Shown: positions 54,480 to 64,000 of the stretch, piece by piece
Position numbering within the stretch: position 1 is the stretch's first letter
Layout: each line of letters opens with the position of its first letter
Origin: Mixophyes australis
Lineage: Eukaryota; Chordata; Amphibia; Anura; Limnodynastidae
DNA length: 64,000 nt
Assembly: GCA_036250195.1 (NCBI GenBank)
Contig: JAVHZZ010000011.1
Coordinates: 59,338,919 to 59,402,918, forward strand
Reading direction: 5' to 3'
Translations under genes and position numbers: made by a program
Notes under the pieces: generated by a model
Seen by the model: the letters and a program-made list of their open reading frames with translations, nothing else
Told to the model about the DNA's origin: nothing
The model's database searches: none

Positions 54480-55545
54480 AACTGCCACCCAAAGCATCTT
54501 GTTAGGACACTGTGGAGATGTGGTAGCTTGGCTTACCAGGGGGACAACTCAATAGCCCCCATTGAATCCATACAGATCTCTCAAGGGCAACATAACCGAG
54601 CATGTATATAAAAAACACCTTTGTACATATATTAAAGGGAATGGGTGACTAGAATAAGAAATTAACATTACAGGTGGCACCGTACTAAAAGGTTGTAACA
54701 TGTAAAATGCAATAGACAGTTAAATCCCCAATACAACTCTCATCCACAATTAGAATGCACTTGTCAGTCTTCACTTAAATGAGGCACATCTCTCCAAACA
54801 GAATATATACCTACAGGTTTACCACACTGATAGACAACACCACACCCAAACTAAACATGTTTGCTTGTTAAGATTAACCACTTGCTGTTAGAGCCAACTA
54901 GACAAAGAGCAATATGCTAATAGAGTAGGATTGAGTATAGAAATAGACTTGAATCAATATAAGTAATTTTGAATCACCCTTTAAGATTAATGTTTATTAA
55001 TTGGCTTAAATAACATAATAACATCAGGGGCTGAGGGACTATAACAAATCAATCACTAAGACTGGCTTAAAAACATCTCCTGCACATGTATAAACTTGAA
55101 TAAAGAATCTCCACAGTGCTACAATCATACTTGCAACAATTCTCTCACTCTGGCTATCTAAAGAAGATAATAGAGTCACATATATGTGTGGTCTCTATTA
55201 TAGGCACCCCTGAATTTTAAGTACATAATGTACAATATCTCCTGAAAATAGGAATGTAGTGATCCAGCTTTGATCTATAGACACTCATGTTTGGCACACA
55301 ACAGCTAAGGATAAAACTATAACAATTTTAAAAAGCAATAATAAAATAGGAACAACTATATAATTTGAAAGATGGGAATGACACAACTATTGGCAACCTT
55401 TGAGCAATTTGAGTCAATTTGTAAAAAAAGAGCTAGATTATACACAAGAGTGATAAATTAGAAATGATTGTCACCTTTGATAAATTGTAAGTGCTCACAT
55501 GAATTGGATTAGTCAATGAATAATAGTTTTAATGTTAAAAAGGCC
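54480..55545. other. Unassigned AT-rich stretch
   Basis: No gene or repeat recognised. Confidence 0.4.
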
Positions 55546-57793
55546 ACTTTTCATTTCTTGTTACTCCTACCACTCCTATAGAAATGCCCTGGACACTGCA
55601 AAACAAACATACTTCCAATCTCTCATCTATGCTCAGGCTTCTAACCCCAAACGCCTTTTTAACACATTTAAATCTATTCTGAATCCTCCCGCCCCAAATC
55701 CTCCAACTACCATCCGTGCCCAGGATCTTGCTTCCTATTTCAAGGACAAAATAGATAAGATCAGACTTGAAATGGTATCATCTCCCTCGACAAGCAATCA
55801 GCTCAATTCCTTTGTAGCACCCTCTAATACTCTCTCTTCATTTGATCCCACAAATGAAGAGGAAGTTTCTTCTCTCTTCTCATCTTCCTACTCTACCCCC
55901 TGTCCTCTTGATCCCATTCCCTAACAAATTAGTAGGTCCCTGTCTCCTGTGCTCATTCCCCCTCTAACTAAAATCTGTAATCTATCTTTTTCTACTGGTA
56001 ATTTTCCATCACTATTCAAGCATGCAGTGATTACTCCAATTTTAAAAAAACTAAATTCTGACCCAAACTCTCTCGCAAATTACCGCCCCATATCTCAGCT
56101 CCCGTGCCCCTCCAAGCTTCTCGAGAGAATTGCCTACACTCACCTCACACACTTTCTTACAGCAAACAACCTGTTGGATTCTCTTCAGTCAGGCTTTCGT
56201 TCTTAACACTCCACAGAGACTGCACTGACCAAGGTTGTCAATGATTTGATCACAGCAAAAAGTAAAAACCATTACTCTCTTCTAGGATCTCTCTGCTGCA
56301 TTTGACAATGTCGACCACACTCTCCTCATACAAACCCTATAATCCCTAGGTCTTGAAGGCACTGTCCTATCCTGGTTCTCATCCTACCTATCTAATCGCT
56401 CTTTCAGTGGTAATTTCTCTGGATCCATCTCTGCTCCGCTTCCTTTATCAATTGGAGTACTGCAAGGCTCAGTCCTAGGTCCTCTTCTGTTCTCTATCTA
56501 CACCACTTCTCTTGGAAAATTAATAAGCTCATTTGGATTGAGTATCATCTATCTATCCTCTCCTGATCTTTCACCATCTGTGTTGTCTCGCGCTACTGAC
56601 TGTCTTTCTGCCATTTCATCTTGGATATTTTCTCGCCAACTCAAACTCAATCTTTCAAAAACTGAATTAATAATATTCCCACCCAAAAACAGAAGCTTCC
56701 TGCCTGACATTTCTATTTTTGTTAATAACATGACCATAAATCCCACCTCGCAAGCTCGCTGCCTAGGTGTTATCCTTGACTCACAACTATCATTTATTCC
56801 CCACATCAACTCCATATTTAAATCATGTTACATACATCTAAAGAACATTTCCAGAATATGCACATATCTCACACAAGACACCGCAAAAACCTTAATTCAT
56901 GCACTCATCATCTCCCGCATCGACTATTGCAAATCCCTCCTTACTGGTCTTCCCAAAGTCAGACTTGAACCCCTACAATGTATTATGCATGCAGCGGCTA
57001 GATTGATTTTCCTTGCAAACCGTTCTTCCTCTGTTGAGCCACTCTGTCAGTCTCTACATTGGTTGCCTGTATTTCAACGAATCCAATATAAAATTCTTCT
57101 ACTAACATACAAGGCCGTCAACAAAATTGCACCGACATACAATTCCTCACTTGTCTCAAAATATCTCCCTACTCGACACCTCCGTTCTTTACAAGATCTG
57201 CGTCTCTCTTCCACTCTCATAACATCCTCCCATTCTCGGTTACAGGATTTATTTCGGGCTACACCCACTTTGTGGAATTCCCTCCCTCGCACAGTAAGAC
57301 TTGCCTCTAGTCTCCAAACCTTCAAGCGTTCTCTGAAAACCCACCTCTTCAGGCAAGCTTATAGTATTCCTCTACCACCCTCTTAATCTGCCTAGGTTAC
57401 ACTTTTATCACCCTCTACATAGCTTACACAAGACAACAATCTTCTTCAGACAAGCTTATGATATTCCTCAACCACCATCTTAATCTCTCCTATTACCACT
57501 CTCTACACAGCTAATACAAGACAACAACCCTCTGACCAACATTGGTACACACACAGCCTACTCAGCACTTTTACCTTTGCGTTCTAGCTGGTCCAGTGTG
57601 CAATATGATGTATCACATGTCCCTGTCTTTCAAACTCCCAATGTCCCATAGATTGTAAGCTTGCGAGCAGGGTTCTCTTACCTCTCTGTCTATATGTATT
57701 ACCCAGTATTGTTTTATTAATGTTTGTTCCCAATTGTAAAGCGCTACGGAATTTGCTGGCGCTATATAAATAAATGATGATGATGATGATAAA
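55546..57793 (+). mobile_element. L2-type LINE copy 3, 5'-truncated, with 3' tail
   Basis: Starts within the endonuclease-RT linker and ends GCGCTATATAAATAAATGATG with a GAT microsatellite. The 3' UTR has GATTGTAAGCTTGCGAGCAG and GTAAAGCGCTACGGAATTTG. No clear target duplication was found. Confidence 0.88.
55560..57386 (+). pseudogene. L2 reverse transcriptase lacking its catalytic box
   Basis: Frames cover [75 protein letters not shown], then a 282-codon open frame from 56538. Around 56541-56556 the text goes from SFGLS to [10 protein letters not shown]; the YADD box seen in copies 1 and 2 is deleted. Other lesions are a stop before QISRS, a stop in FRS/HSTE and a shift in the AFDTVDH block. 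The C-terminal part is intact to SIPLPPS. Confidence 0.88.
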
Positions 57794-57913
57794 TGGTGAA
57801 GACAAGAGAGCTGCCTGAGAGCACCAAAAATGGTATTATCACAAAGCACAAGAACTGTTGGGATACAGGGCCTTATGCAAAGATCTTGGCATCCATGTTT
57901 TAATAGTACGCAA

Positions 57914-58780
57914 TGTTATTGAGAAGTTTGCTACTATTAAAGTAATTCTATTGTTTTCAAATAAGCATTGCCCAAACGATTGTATTGTGTTTCTAACGCA
58001 CAAAGTTATTTATTTTAGCAGATGTAAATAGTCAACAATTCAATACATTATTATATTGTAATAAAGTACAGTACAGCCAATACCAAAAGATAAATACATA
58101 CATACCGCTGCAATCGCTGCGCTTCCATGGGTCCCAATGGAACAGTATATCTTTTAGATAACTGTGGTCAGAGTAGACTGGCTGGCAGCTGCAGCTGTGA
58201 TCATATATATATTCATTTAGTGTTACAGAGAACAATGCAAATGACGTAGCTTGCTTCTATAGGTCCAGACAAAGGGTATCTCCAGGGCAAACAGGCCATA
58301 GGCTGATTCAATCTAAGGAATCCAAAGGTGGGGGTCTGCTCCTTTCATGGCCAGCATCATACAAAGGTTCATTCCCTAATATCAATAACTAAAGTATGCA
58401 ATGTGCGATCTCTTCGCCGACTGCACCGGACAGCTGCTGATGAATAGGGTTTCAGTATGATACCAGACATGCCACCTTTCCCACAACCTGAACCATATAT
58501 ATCAGTGAAGTGCACATATAATCTTATTATATAAACTAATAATAAACCAAATGCTATCTGCTCATAAATTACAGTGTAACGGAACCAATATGGATATGAA
58601 TTATATAAATAACTAAATGTTGTAATGCGAGTGTGTGCGTGCGTATTTTACCGTGCGATCGCACCACTCGCTGTGTTAGGTGACGTACGGATCTGTGTTA
58701 CGTGGCGTACGCATTGCGATCGCATGGCAAGTCAATATTAACCAATATACTTTCGTTCATCCAATTATACGACTTCGACA
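57914..58780 (-). repeat. Family D LTR with adjoining internal region
   Basis: TGTTATTGAG to TACGACTTCGACA. On the minus strand the LTR start is preceded by ATCAAAGGGTGGAAC (58781-58795), a purine-rich tract, which makes this the 3' LTR of a minus-strand element extending to the right. It shares GTGCGATCTCTTCGCCGA and the end motif with the 13809 copy. Confidence 0.7.
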
Positions 58781-60119
58781 GTTCCACCCTTTGATAGTAT
58801 AATAAACTATCACCTTAAAGATGTTATATGCAGGATCTCAGTACCACGTTTCATTGTTATGTAATACAAATCCCCCTTGGTGTATGACCACGCTGTTTGT
58901 AGATCTAAACAAGTTATCAAAAGAGAGAGTCTTAATCCTCTAAACGATTTCTTCTTTTACTATAGACCGTACATTTCTGGAGCTTGGAGATAACCTTTTG
59001 TATGCCCTTCAAGGGTGCAATAAAACACGTAATACATTATTTGGAAAGGTACAGAGTACAACAGAACATGTATCAGTTATACAGAATACTCTACTACAGT
59101 TCTTCAAGTTTAACAGGTTCATCTGTCCAACGCATGTCTTTAAGCTCATAATACATTTAAACACTTCATGTTCATTAATAGCATCATCCTATATATATCA
59201 ATAATGTCATATACAATCTCCTTCAGCTTGCGTCAATATACACACTTCTAATAATGTCATCAGTTCTTTTCATTAACACTTGTGGGCGGGCTATTGTCTG
59301 TTCGTTCTTCCCAGTCTCCCGATACTCAGATTTAACAGTGAGCGGCTTGCAAAGCATTGGGAGACTTCAGACTAAGGGACCTAGGTGTCCTACTTTTTCC
59401 CCTAGTGACCTCCCACCTATAGTTCGGGTACCTCAAGAATATTTAGTGGAAAGAGAACTAATCCTACTTGATATAATCACTGAGGCACGTGTGAGCACGC
59501 CCTGCACTTTGTTTGGTCTAAAACCTTACCCTCCCAAGAATGATAATCATTCTCAAGGATGCCTGCTCAAGTCCGAATATTACTGGACTGGCATCGCTGG
59601 GTGTACCTCTTTTTTTAACTATGGGGTCACCGTACTTACGGACGTAATGCTACTCAGACAATAGCCCCTCGCACTTTCTCCAAGCTCCAAGGTTTCCAAA
59701 TTTTCCTTTACCCCTGAATTGAATAGAGTAATTGGCTGGACCGTTTATGCTACTAACTTCTCCTTCATCCCCAATACCTCCTTATCATTACCTGAACCAG
59801 CCTCTGTCACCTGCTAATAATCAAAAGAATTAACCGTCCTTAGAAGAGAGTGAAATGAGAGAACACAAAACAGGAAAAACTACAACTTCATGCTGGACAA
59901 CAGTCTTAGCCTTTGGCTCAGGTGCTGCTAACAGCATTCGAGACCTTCCAGAACAGACTCATGAGTGCCCTTGGACCCTTCTCTGAGTGTTGGCCCCTCT
60001 GCAGTGGGTGGAATGGGCACCAGTGTGTCTCTGCTACCCTTGAAGCCGTGATGCTGTTAGCCTACACCTGGTACCTCACAACAGAAAACAGCGCTGATGA
60101 CTGATACACACAATCAATA
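58781..60119 (-). other. Presumed internal 3' region of the family D element, no clear protein
   Basis: No minus-strand frame of useful length. The only sizeable frame is plus-strand 59254-59664 (136 codons, with CGRAIVCSF and a Cys/Trp-containing GCLLKSEYYWTGIAGC), which is antisense to the LTR orientation and unrecognised. The right boundary is unknown. Confidence 0.3.
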
Positions 60120-60807
60120 TACAACCAACCGTGGATAATAAATTTATATAAACACTTTATTAAAAATGAACCATAAAATATGCAGCACTGGCCAGTGGAT
60201 AACAACTAGACATATAAAAAATCAGATCAACCGACTGTGTTGACCATCAATAAGGCTGATGAACCATCAAATCGATCACTTCTGAAGAGAACCAGTTAAA
60301 TGTCCCACATCGTAAAGATACTATTGTCCAATGACCCCGTAGAAGGTCATGAAGTGGAGCTTCAAAATAAGTGTGGCCACACTGGTGGTGGAAAGTGTAC
60401 GTCACCGCGATGATGGTGAACCCCACTTCAATGCTTCTTACACATGTAGTATGGAGGAGAATATGCCATAAATGCCACAATGAGAAAACCGCCACTCCTG
60501 AATGGAAATCAAAGTCGCTAAGCTGCTTGAGCAGTAAGCGCAATACAGACCTGGTCCGATACTCAGTCCCGTATTGTGGTCTGTATGCGCACGCACCTCA
60601 TACCCAGACGAACTCCGGGACCTCCGTGGTAAATATGTAGGTGAAGACGGCAATCCGTGTAAGTAGTGGAATAGCAGCTAACACAATCGTGGCACCAAAT
60701 ATATAGCGATAATATGGCTCAAAAAAGGCAACCTCCAAGAATCCACTAGGGATATGAGCTGGGTCATGGAATAGTGCTATCCAGTGGCTCAGTGAACATC
60801 CAAATCA

Positions 60808-60848
60808 CCTGACGCGTTTCATCACCTGCCTGGTGATTTCTTCAGAGG
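60808..60848 (-). ncRNA. Candidate hammerhead ribozyme of the Penelope-like element
   Basis: The minus strand reads CCT, CTGAAGA (core, CUGANGA), AATCACC-AGGC-AGGTGAT (stem II, ATCACC pairing with GGTGAT), GAAAC, GCGTC, AGG. The GAAA and CUGANGA boxes match the hammerhead core. ACGCGT is the very short palindromic stem III known from Penelope ribozymes. CCT and AGG form the start of stem I. Cleavage is expected after the C opposite 60811. Confidence 0.75.
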
Positions 60849-60849
60849 A

Positions 60850-61622
60850 AGTGCTCTGTTGTGCTCCAATGCCTCTTTAAGTATCCTTGATACAATTACT
60901 CAGTCTGCAGCTGGTTCATAACGGGCACTTTGTACCTATACCATACTTGTAGTGGGATACATAAATATGGTTGGTTCAATTGAAAACATTCAAATATCTT
61001 ATATACAAGGAAATACCGAATAATTATAATTCATATAGAGCAAAAACAAAGCACTATTAGAGAAAACAATACATATCAAAACATATATATATATAGAAAT
61101 TATCATAATGATCATACCATCCTCCCCACATAGAGCATATTGGATAAATTAGGACTCAGAGAAAACACCTTAGAGTCCTAAATTCTCACACTGATACCTC
61201 AACTACACATATATATATGCAAATATAGTTTTATACAAACACAGATCTAAGTCAATCTAGATAAAGCGAACACTAATAATCCGACCTGAGTAGACAGTAA
61301 TAATAGGTGGTATAATTAATACAGAAATATAAAAAAATAATAATAAAAAAAAAAAAAATTACAACCTATAGATTGAAGCATAGGTAGCCACCCGGATGAC
61401 TTAAAAAAGTGCTGAAAACACACATAAGGAAATATGGGTGTATATATCGGTCAAGAGATAGGGTAAGTCCTACAAATATCATAAGTAAGCTCGTGAATAA
61501 TACCGAATAAGGACCCCTAAACTAACACATCAGCCCCACAAATGGGACTAGTGTATCTTACAGGTAACCAAGATACATTCATAAATACTCATGAATAGAG
61601 AATATAGCTTAAAGGATCAGGT
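60850..61622 (-). other. 3' untranslated region of the Penelope-like element
   Basis: AT-rich, no frame, with an A-rich run near 61326-61360 on the plus strand. Confidence 0.5.
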
Positions 61623-64000
61623 TCAGGACAACACCTCAATGAGCTCAAGTGCTTCATTCAATCCTCTAGGACTCAAGGCATCCAGTTGATGAATCCAAAA
61701 GACCTCTTGTTTACATAATCTTTTAAAATGATCCCCTCCTCTCGTGGTCTGTTTAATATGCTCTAGACCACATATAGATAAACCTTCTAATCTCCCATTG
61801 TGAACCACATTAAAGTGGCGTGGAACACTATGATTGGTCTTCCTATTTAGGATATTCCTCCTGTGTTCCAGAAACCTCAATTTCAGTGATCTAGTTGTTC
61901 TTCCAACGTAAATGAGGTCACAACTATATTTCAATAAATAAATGACATAACTCGTGCTACAGTTGATAAATCCCCTCACTCTAAAGTTTCTATCTGAATG
62001 GATGATCTCAGTCACCCTATTACTGATAAAAGAACAAGTTAGACATCTATTTGAACCACATTTGAAGAAGCCCTCTGTTTGTTTAGACAACCAACCACCT
62101 CCTACAGATGTCATATCCACTTTAGTCAGTACATCCTGAACCAAACTGGGCGCTAATATATTTTTTAAATTGTTGTTCCTCTTAAAAATAATCTTAGGAT
62201 CTTGGGGCAATATTTGTCGAAGTGACTCATCTTGTTGAAGGATAGGATAATTCCTACTAAAGATCGTCCTGATTTCCCCCGACTTATTATTATATTTAGA
62301 TATAAAAGCAACCAGCCCTTTTGTATCAACTTGTTCCCCATTTTGATTCTTAGGCCTATAGGAATCATCTTTCTGTAACAAGGTATCTCTTTCTAATTAG
62401 GACACCTCTTTCAAAGCATTATTCAAAATATAATCGGGATAGCCTTTCTTTCTAAAGTCCCCCAACATAGACTCTGCTTGAAGATTGAATGTTTCTGTTG
62501 AAGAACAATTTCTTTAAAGTCGCATTAACTGACCCTTTGGTATATTGTCTCTCCATTTCTTATAATGTGAACTTCTGTAGTGTAAATAACTCACGACATC
62601 AACTTTCTTCTTATAAGTGGAAGTCACCAACTTCCCATTCTCAACATTCATCTGAATATCCAAAAAATCCATACTGGATGCGTGATAGCGGCCAACAAAC
62701 TTTAAATTGTATTCGTTGTCATTCAAAGCAGAAATAAATGAAAGTGCACGTGATTCACCCCCTCTCCATATGATAAACAGGTCATCAATGTACCGCCCAT
62801 AAAAGACCAGGTCCGCGCCGAACCCACCTCCCCACACATGGACCTCCTCAAAGGAGCCCATGTATAGGTTGGCATAGCTCGGTGCGAACCTGGTCCCCAT
62901 GGCAGTACCCATGATTTGCAAATAATAATGGTGATCAAACAAAAAATAATTGTGAGTTAAAATAAATGAAATGGAGTCAACAATAAACTTCCCCTGTGCA
63001 TCATCTACAAGGGAATCTCTTCCCAACAGCTGTTCAATCACTTGAATACCCTTATCGTGCGGTATATTACTATATAGAGCCTCTACATCCAAAGTGAGGA
63101 ACGCATAGTTATCTTCCCATTCCAAATTTCTTAGATGGTTCAATAAGTGGAGGGAGTCTCGAATGTGTGATTTAAGTTGAACCACCCTAGGTTGAAGAAA
63201 TTTGTCTACATAAAAGGAGAGAGAAGAGGTCAGAGATCCTGTTCCCGAAATTATCGGTCTCCCTGGAGGATAGACCGCATTTTTGTGGAGATTAGGTAGA
63301 TGATAGTAGATCGCTGTGACAGGATACAGCGGATACAAAAATCTAAATTCATCTCGATCAATCACCCCAGATTCTAGGGCTTCATCTAATAGCATCCTCA
63401 AACTTCTTTGGAAATCTAGAGTGGGGTTAGAATGTAATTTCTTATAGAAAGCTAAATCAGTCACTTGTCTATATCCTTCACTAATGTAATCCGTAGTGTC
63501 CTGAACAACTACCCCTCCTCCCTTGTCCGCTGCCCTGATGACAATTGTGGAGTCCTTTCTCAATTCCTGTAATGCTGTTCTTTCCAGTTTAGTGAAATTA
63601 GGATGACTATATCTACTTTTCTCACATAACTCCTTAAAATTCTTTAGAGTTAACTGATAAAAGCATTCGATTTGGGGCCCTTTACATGAAGTGGGAAAAA
63701 ATTCTGACTTCAATTTGAATCTCTTCAAAGGTGGATCCTTCCCATTAAGATTTGTAACATCATAGATCAATTCAGAACTGTCATCCCTCATTGATCCCCT
63801 ACCCTCACAGCTAAGCTCTTCTAGTATATGGAGACATTCACGATCACTACTATCCAATACAATAGGACTCAAATCTGAATCAATTTTCTTTATGCTTTTA
63901 TTAGCAAAATATTTTTTCCTGCATAAAGTGCGTACAAACCGATTTAGCTCAACAAATAGTTCAAACAAGTTAGGTTCTTTTGAGGGAGCAAAATTAAGGC
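61623..64000 (-). pseudogene. Penelope-like reverse transcriptase with GIY-YIG endonuclease, two nonsense codons
   Basis: The frame is open at the right edge (LNFAPSKEPNLFELFVE...). RT blocks include VIRAADKGGGVVVQD, GRPIISGTGSLTSSLSFYVD, FLTLDVEALYSNIPH, GTAMGTRFAPSYANLYMG and the catalytic box YIDDLFIIW near 62795. Stops occur at 62514-62516 (after GQLMRL) and 62397-62399 (after LKEVS), but the frame is the same on both sides. A Cys cluster (KCGSNRCLTC) precedes the endonuclease: YVIYLLKYSC, LIYVGRTTRSLKLRF, LEHRRN, then KQEVFWIHQLDAL. About 790 codons are visible. RT copies RNA; GIY-YIG nicks DNA. Two point changes are the only breaks. Confidence 0.92.

Larger units (their letters stand above)
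60120..64000 (-). mobile_element. Penelope-like retroelement, running off the right edge
   Basis: On the minus strand an RT and a GIY-YIG endonuclease lie in one frame, followed by ~770 bp of AT-rich DNA and a hammerhead-like ribozyme at 60808-60848. This is the known layout of Penelope-like elements, whose LTR-like repeats carry hammerheads. The left limit near 60120 is approximate. Confidence 0.85.

Noticed and set aside
53689..54555. Possible host gene exons (ORFs 53689-54045, 54220-54555)
   Set aside because: No conserved motif; codons come from LTR-like repetitive sequence, and overlapping frames exist on both strands.
60247..60653. Minus- and plus-strand ORFs near 60.25-60.65 kb
   Set aside because: They overlap on opposite strands inside the presumed LTR-like part of the Penelope element and show no domain.

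Overview
This window looks like vertebrate genomic DNA, most likely from an amphibian and probably a frog. The taxon is an inference. It rests on the mix of mobile elements: several Ty3/gypsy families (one Gmr1-like, two with chromodomain-type integrases), L1 and L2 LINEs, Tc1/mariner and hAT DNA transposons, fold-back MITEs and a Penelope-like element. I see no host gene, tRNA or rRNA. Nearly all recognisable sequence is mobile-element DNA, mostly broken and often nested. Many apparent open frames are antisense shadows or products of tandem repeats.

Layout. 1-4249: 5' half of a Gmr1-like gypsy element on the minus strand, with a 1151-bp LTR and one reading frame (gag, protease, integrase) that runs off the left edge unbroken. 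It sits in the gag of a minus-strand copy of a second gypsy family, called B here (4250-4718). 4719-9696: a plus-strand family B element (LTR, gag, protease, RT, start of RNase H) that breaks off into an inverted piece of its own LTR. 9697-16960: two L1 LINE pieces, each interrupted by a solo LTR. 16961-23175: a decayed family C gypsy element (minus) holding a solo LTR. 23176-26055: mostly unassigned, with a MITE and a family D LTR.

26056-36398 is a nest that can be dated by its junctions. Tc1 element 1 holds Tc1 element 2 at a TA site. Tc1 element 2 holds, three bases inside its end, a 5.9-kb family B derivative with a perfect 5-bp target duplication and nearly identical 1863-bp LTRs. Tc1 element 1 also holds a MITE and a 5'-truncated L2 LINE with a 7-bp duplication. 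The family B derivative has lost RT, RNase H and most of the integrase, yet keeps a 756-codon gag-protease-chromodomain frame.

36640-42205 is a second L2 LINE split by a 2.9-kb hAT-type element with an 8-bp duplication, an array of eleven 100-bp units and a 219-codon unrecognised ORF. 42206-51197 is MITEs, simple repeats and duplicated segments around two unrecognised minus-strand ORFs. 51198-54479 is a low-complexity, LTR-like region with a solo LTR inside. 55546-57793 is a third L2 copy that has lost its RT catalytic box. 57914-60120 is a family D LTR with unassigned adjoining DNA. 60120-64000 is a Penelope-like element (minus) whose RT/GIY-YIG frame runs off the right edge, with a candidate hammerhead ribozyme downstream.

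The strongest leads are the intact Gmr1-type ORF, the gag-protease-chromodomain fusion ORF, covarying hairpins in the family B LTR, a conserved block shared by otherwise different LTRs, the hAT element with matched 100-bp arrays, and the Penelope hammerhead ribozyme. All reading was by eye; alignments and searches that would settle each point are named in the findings.
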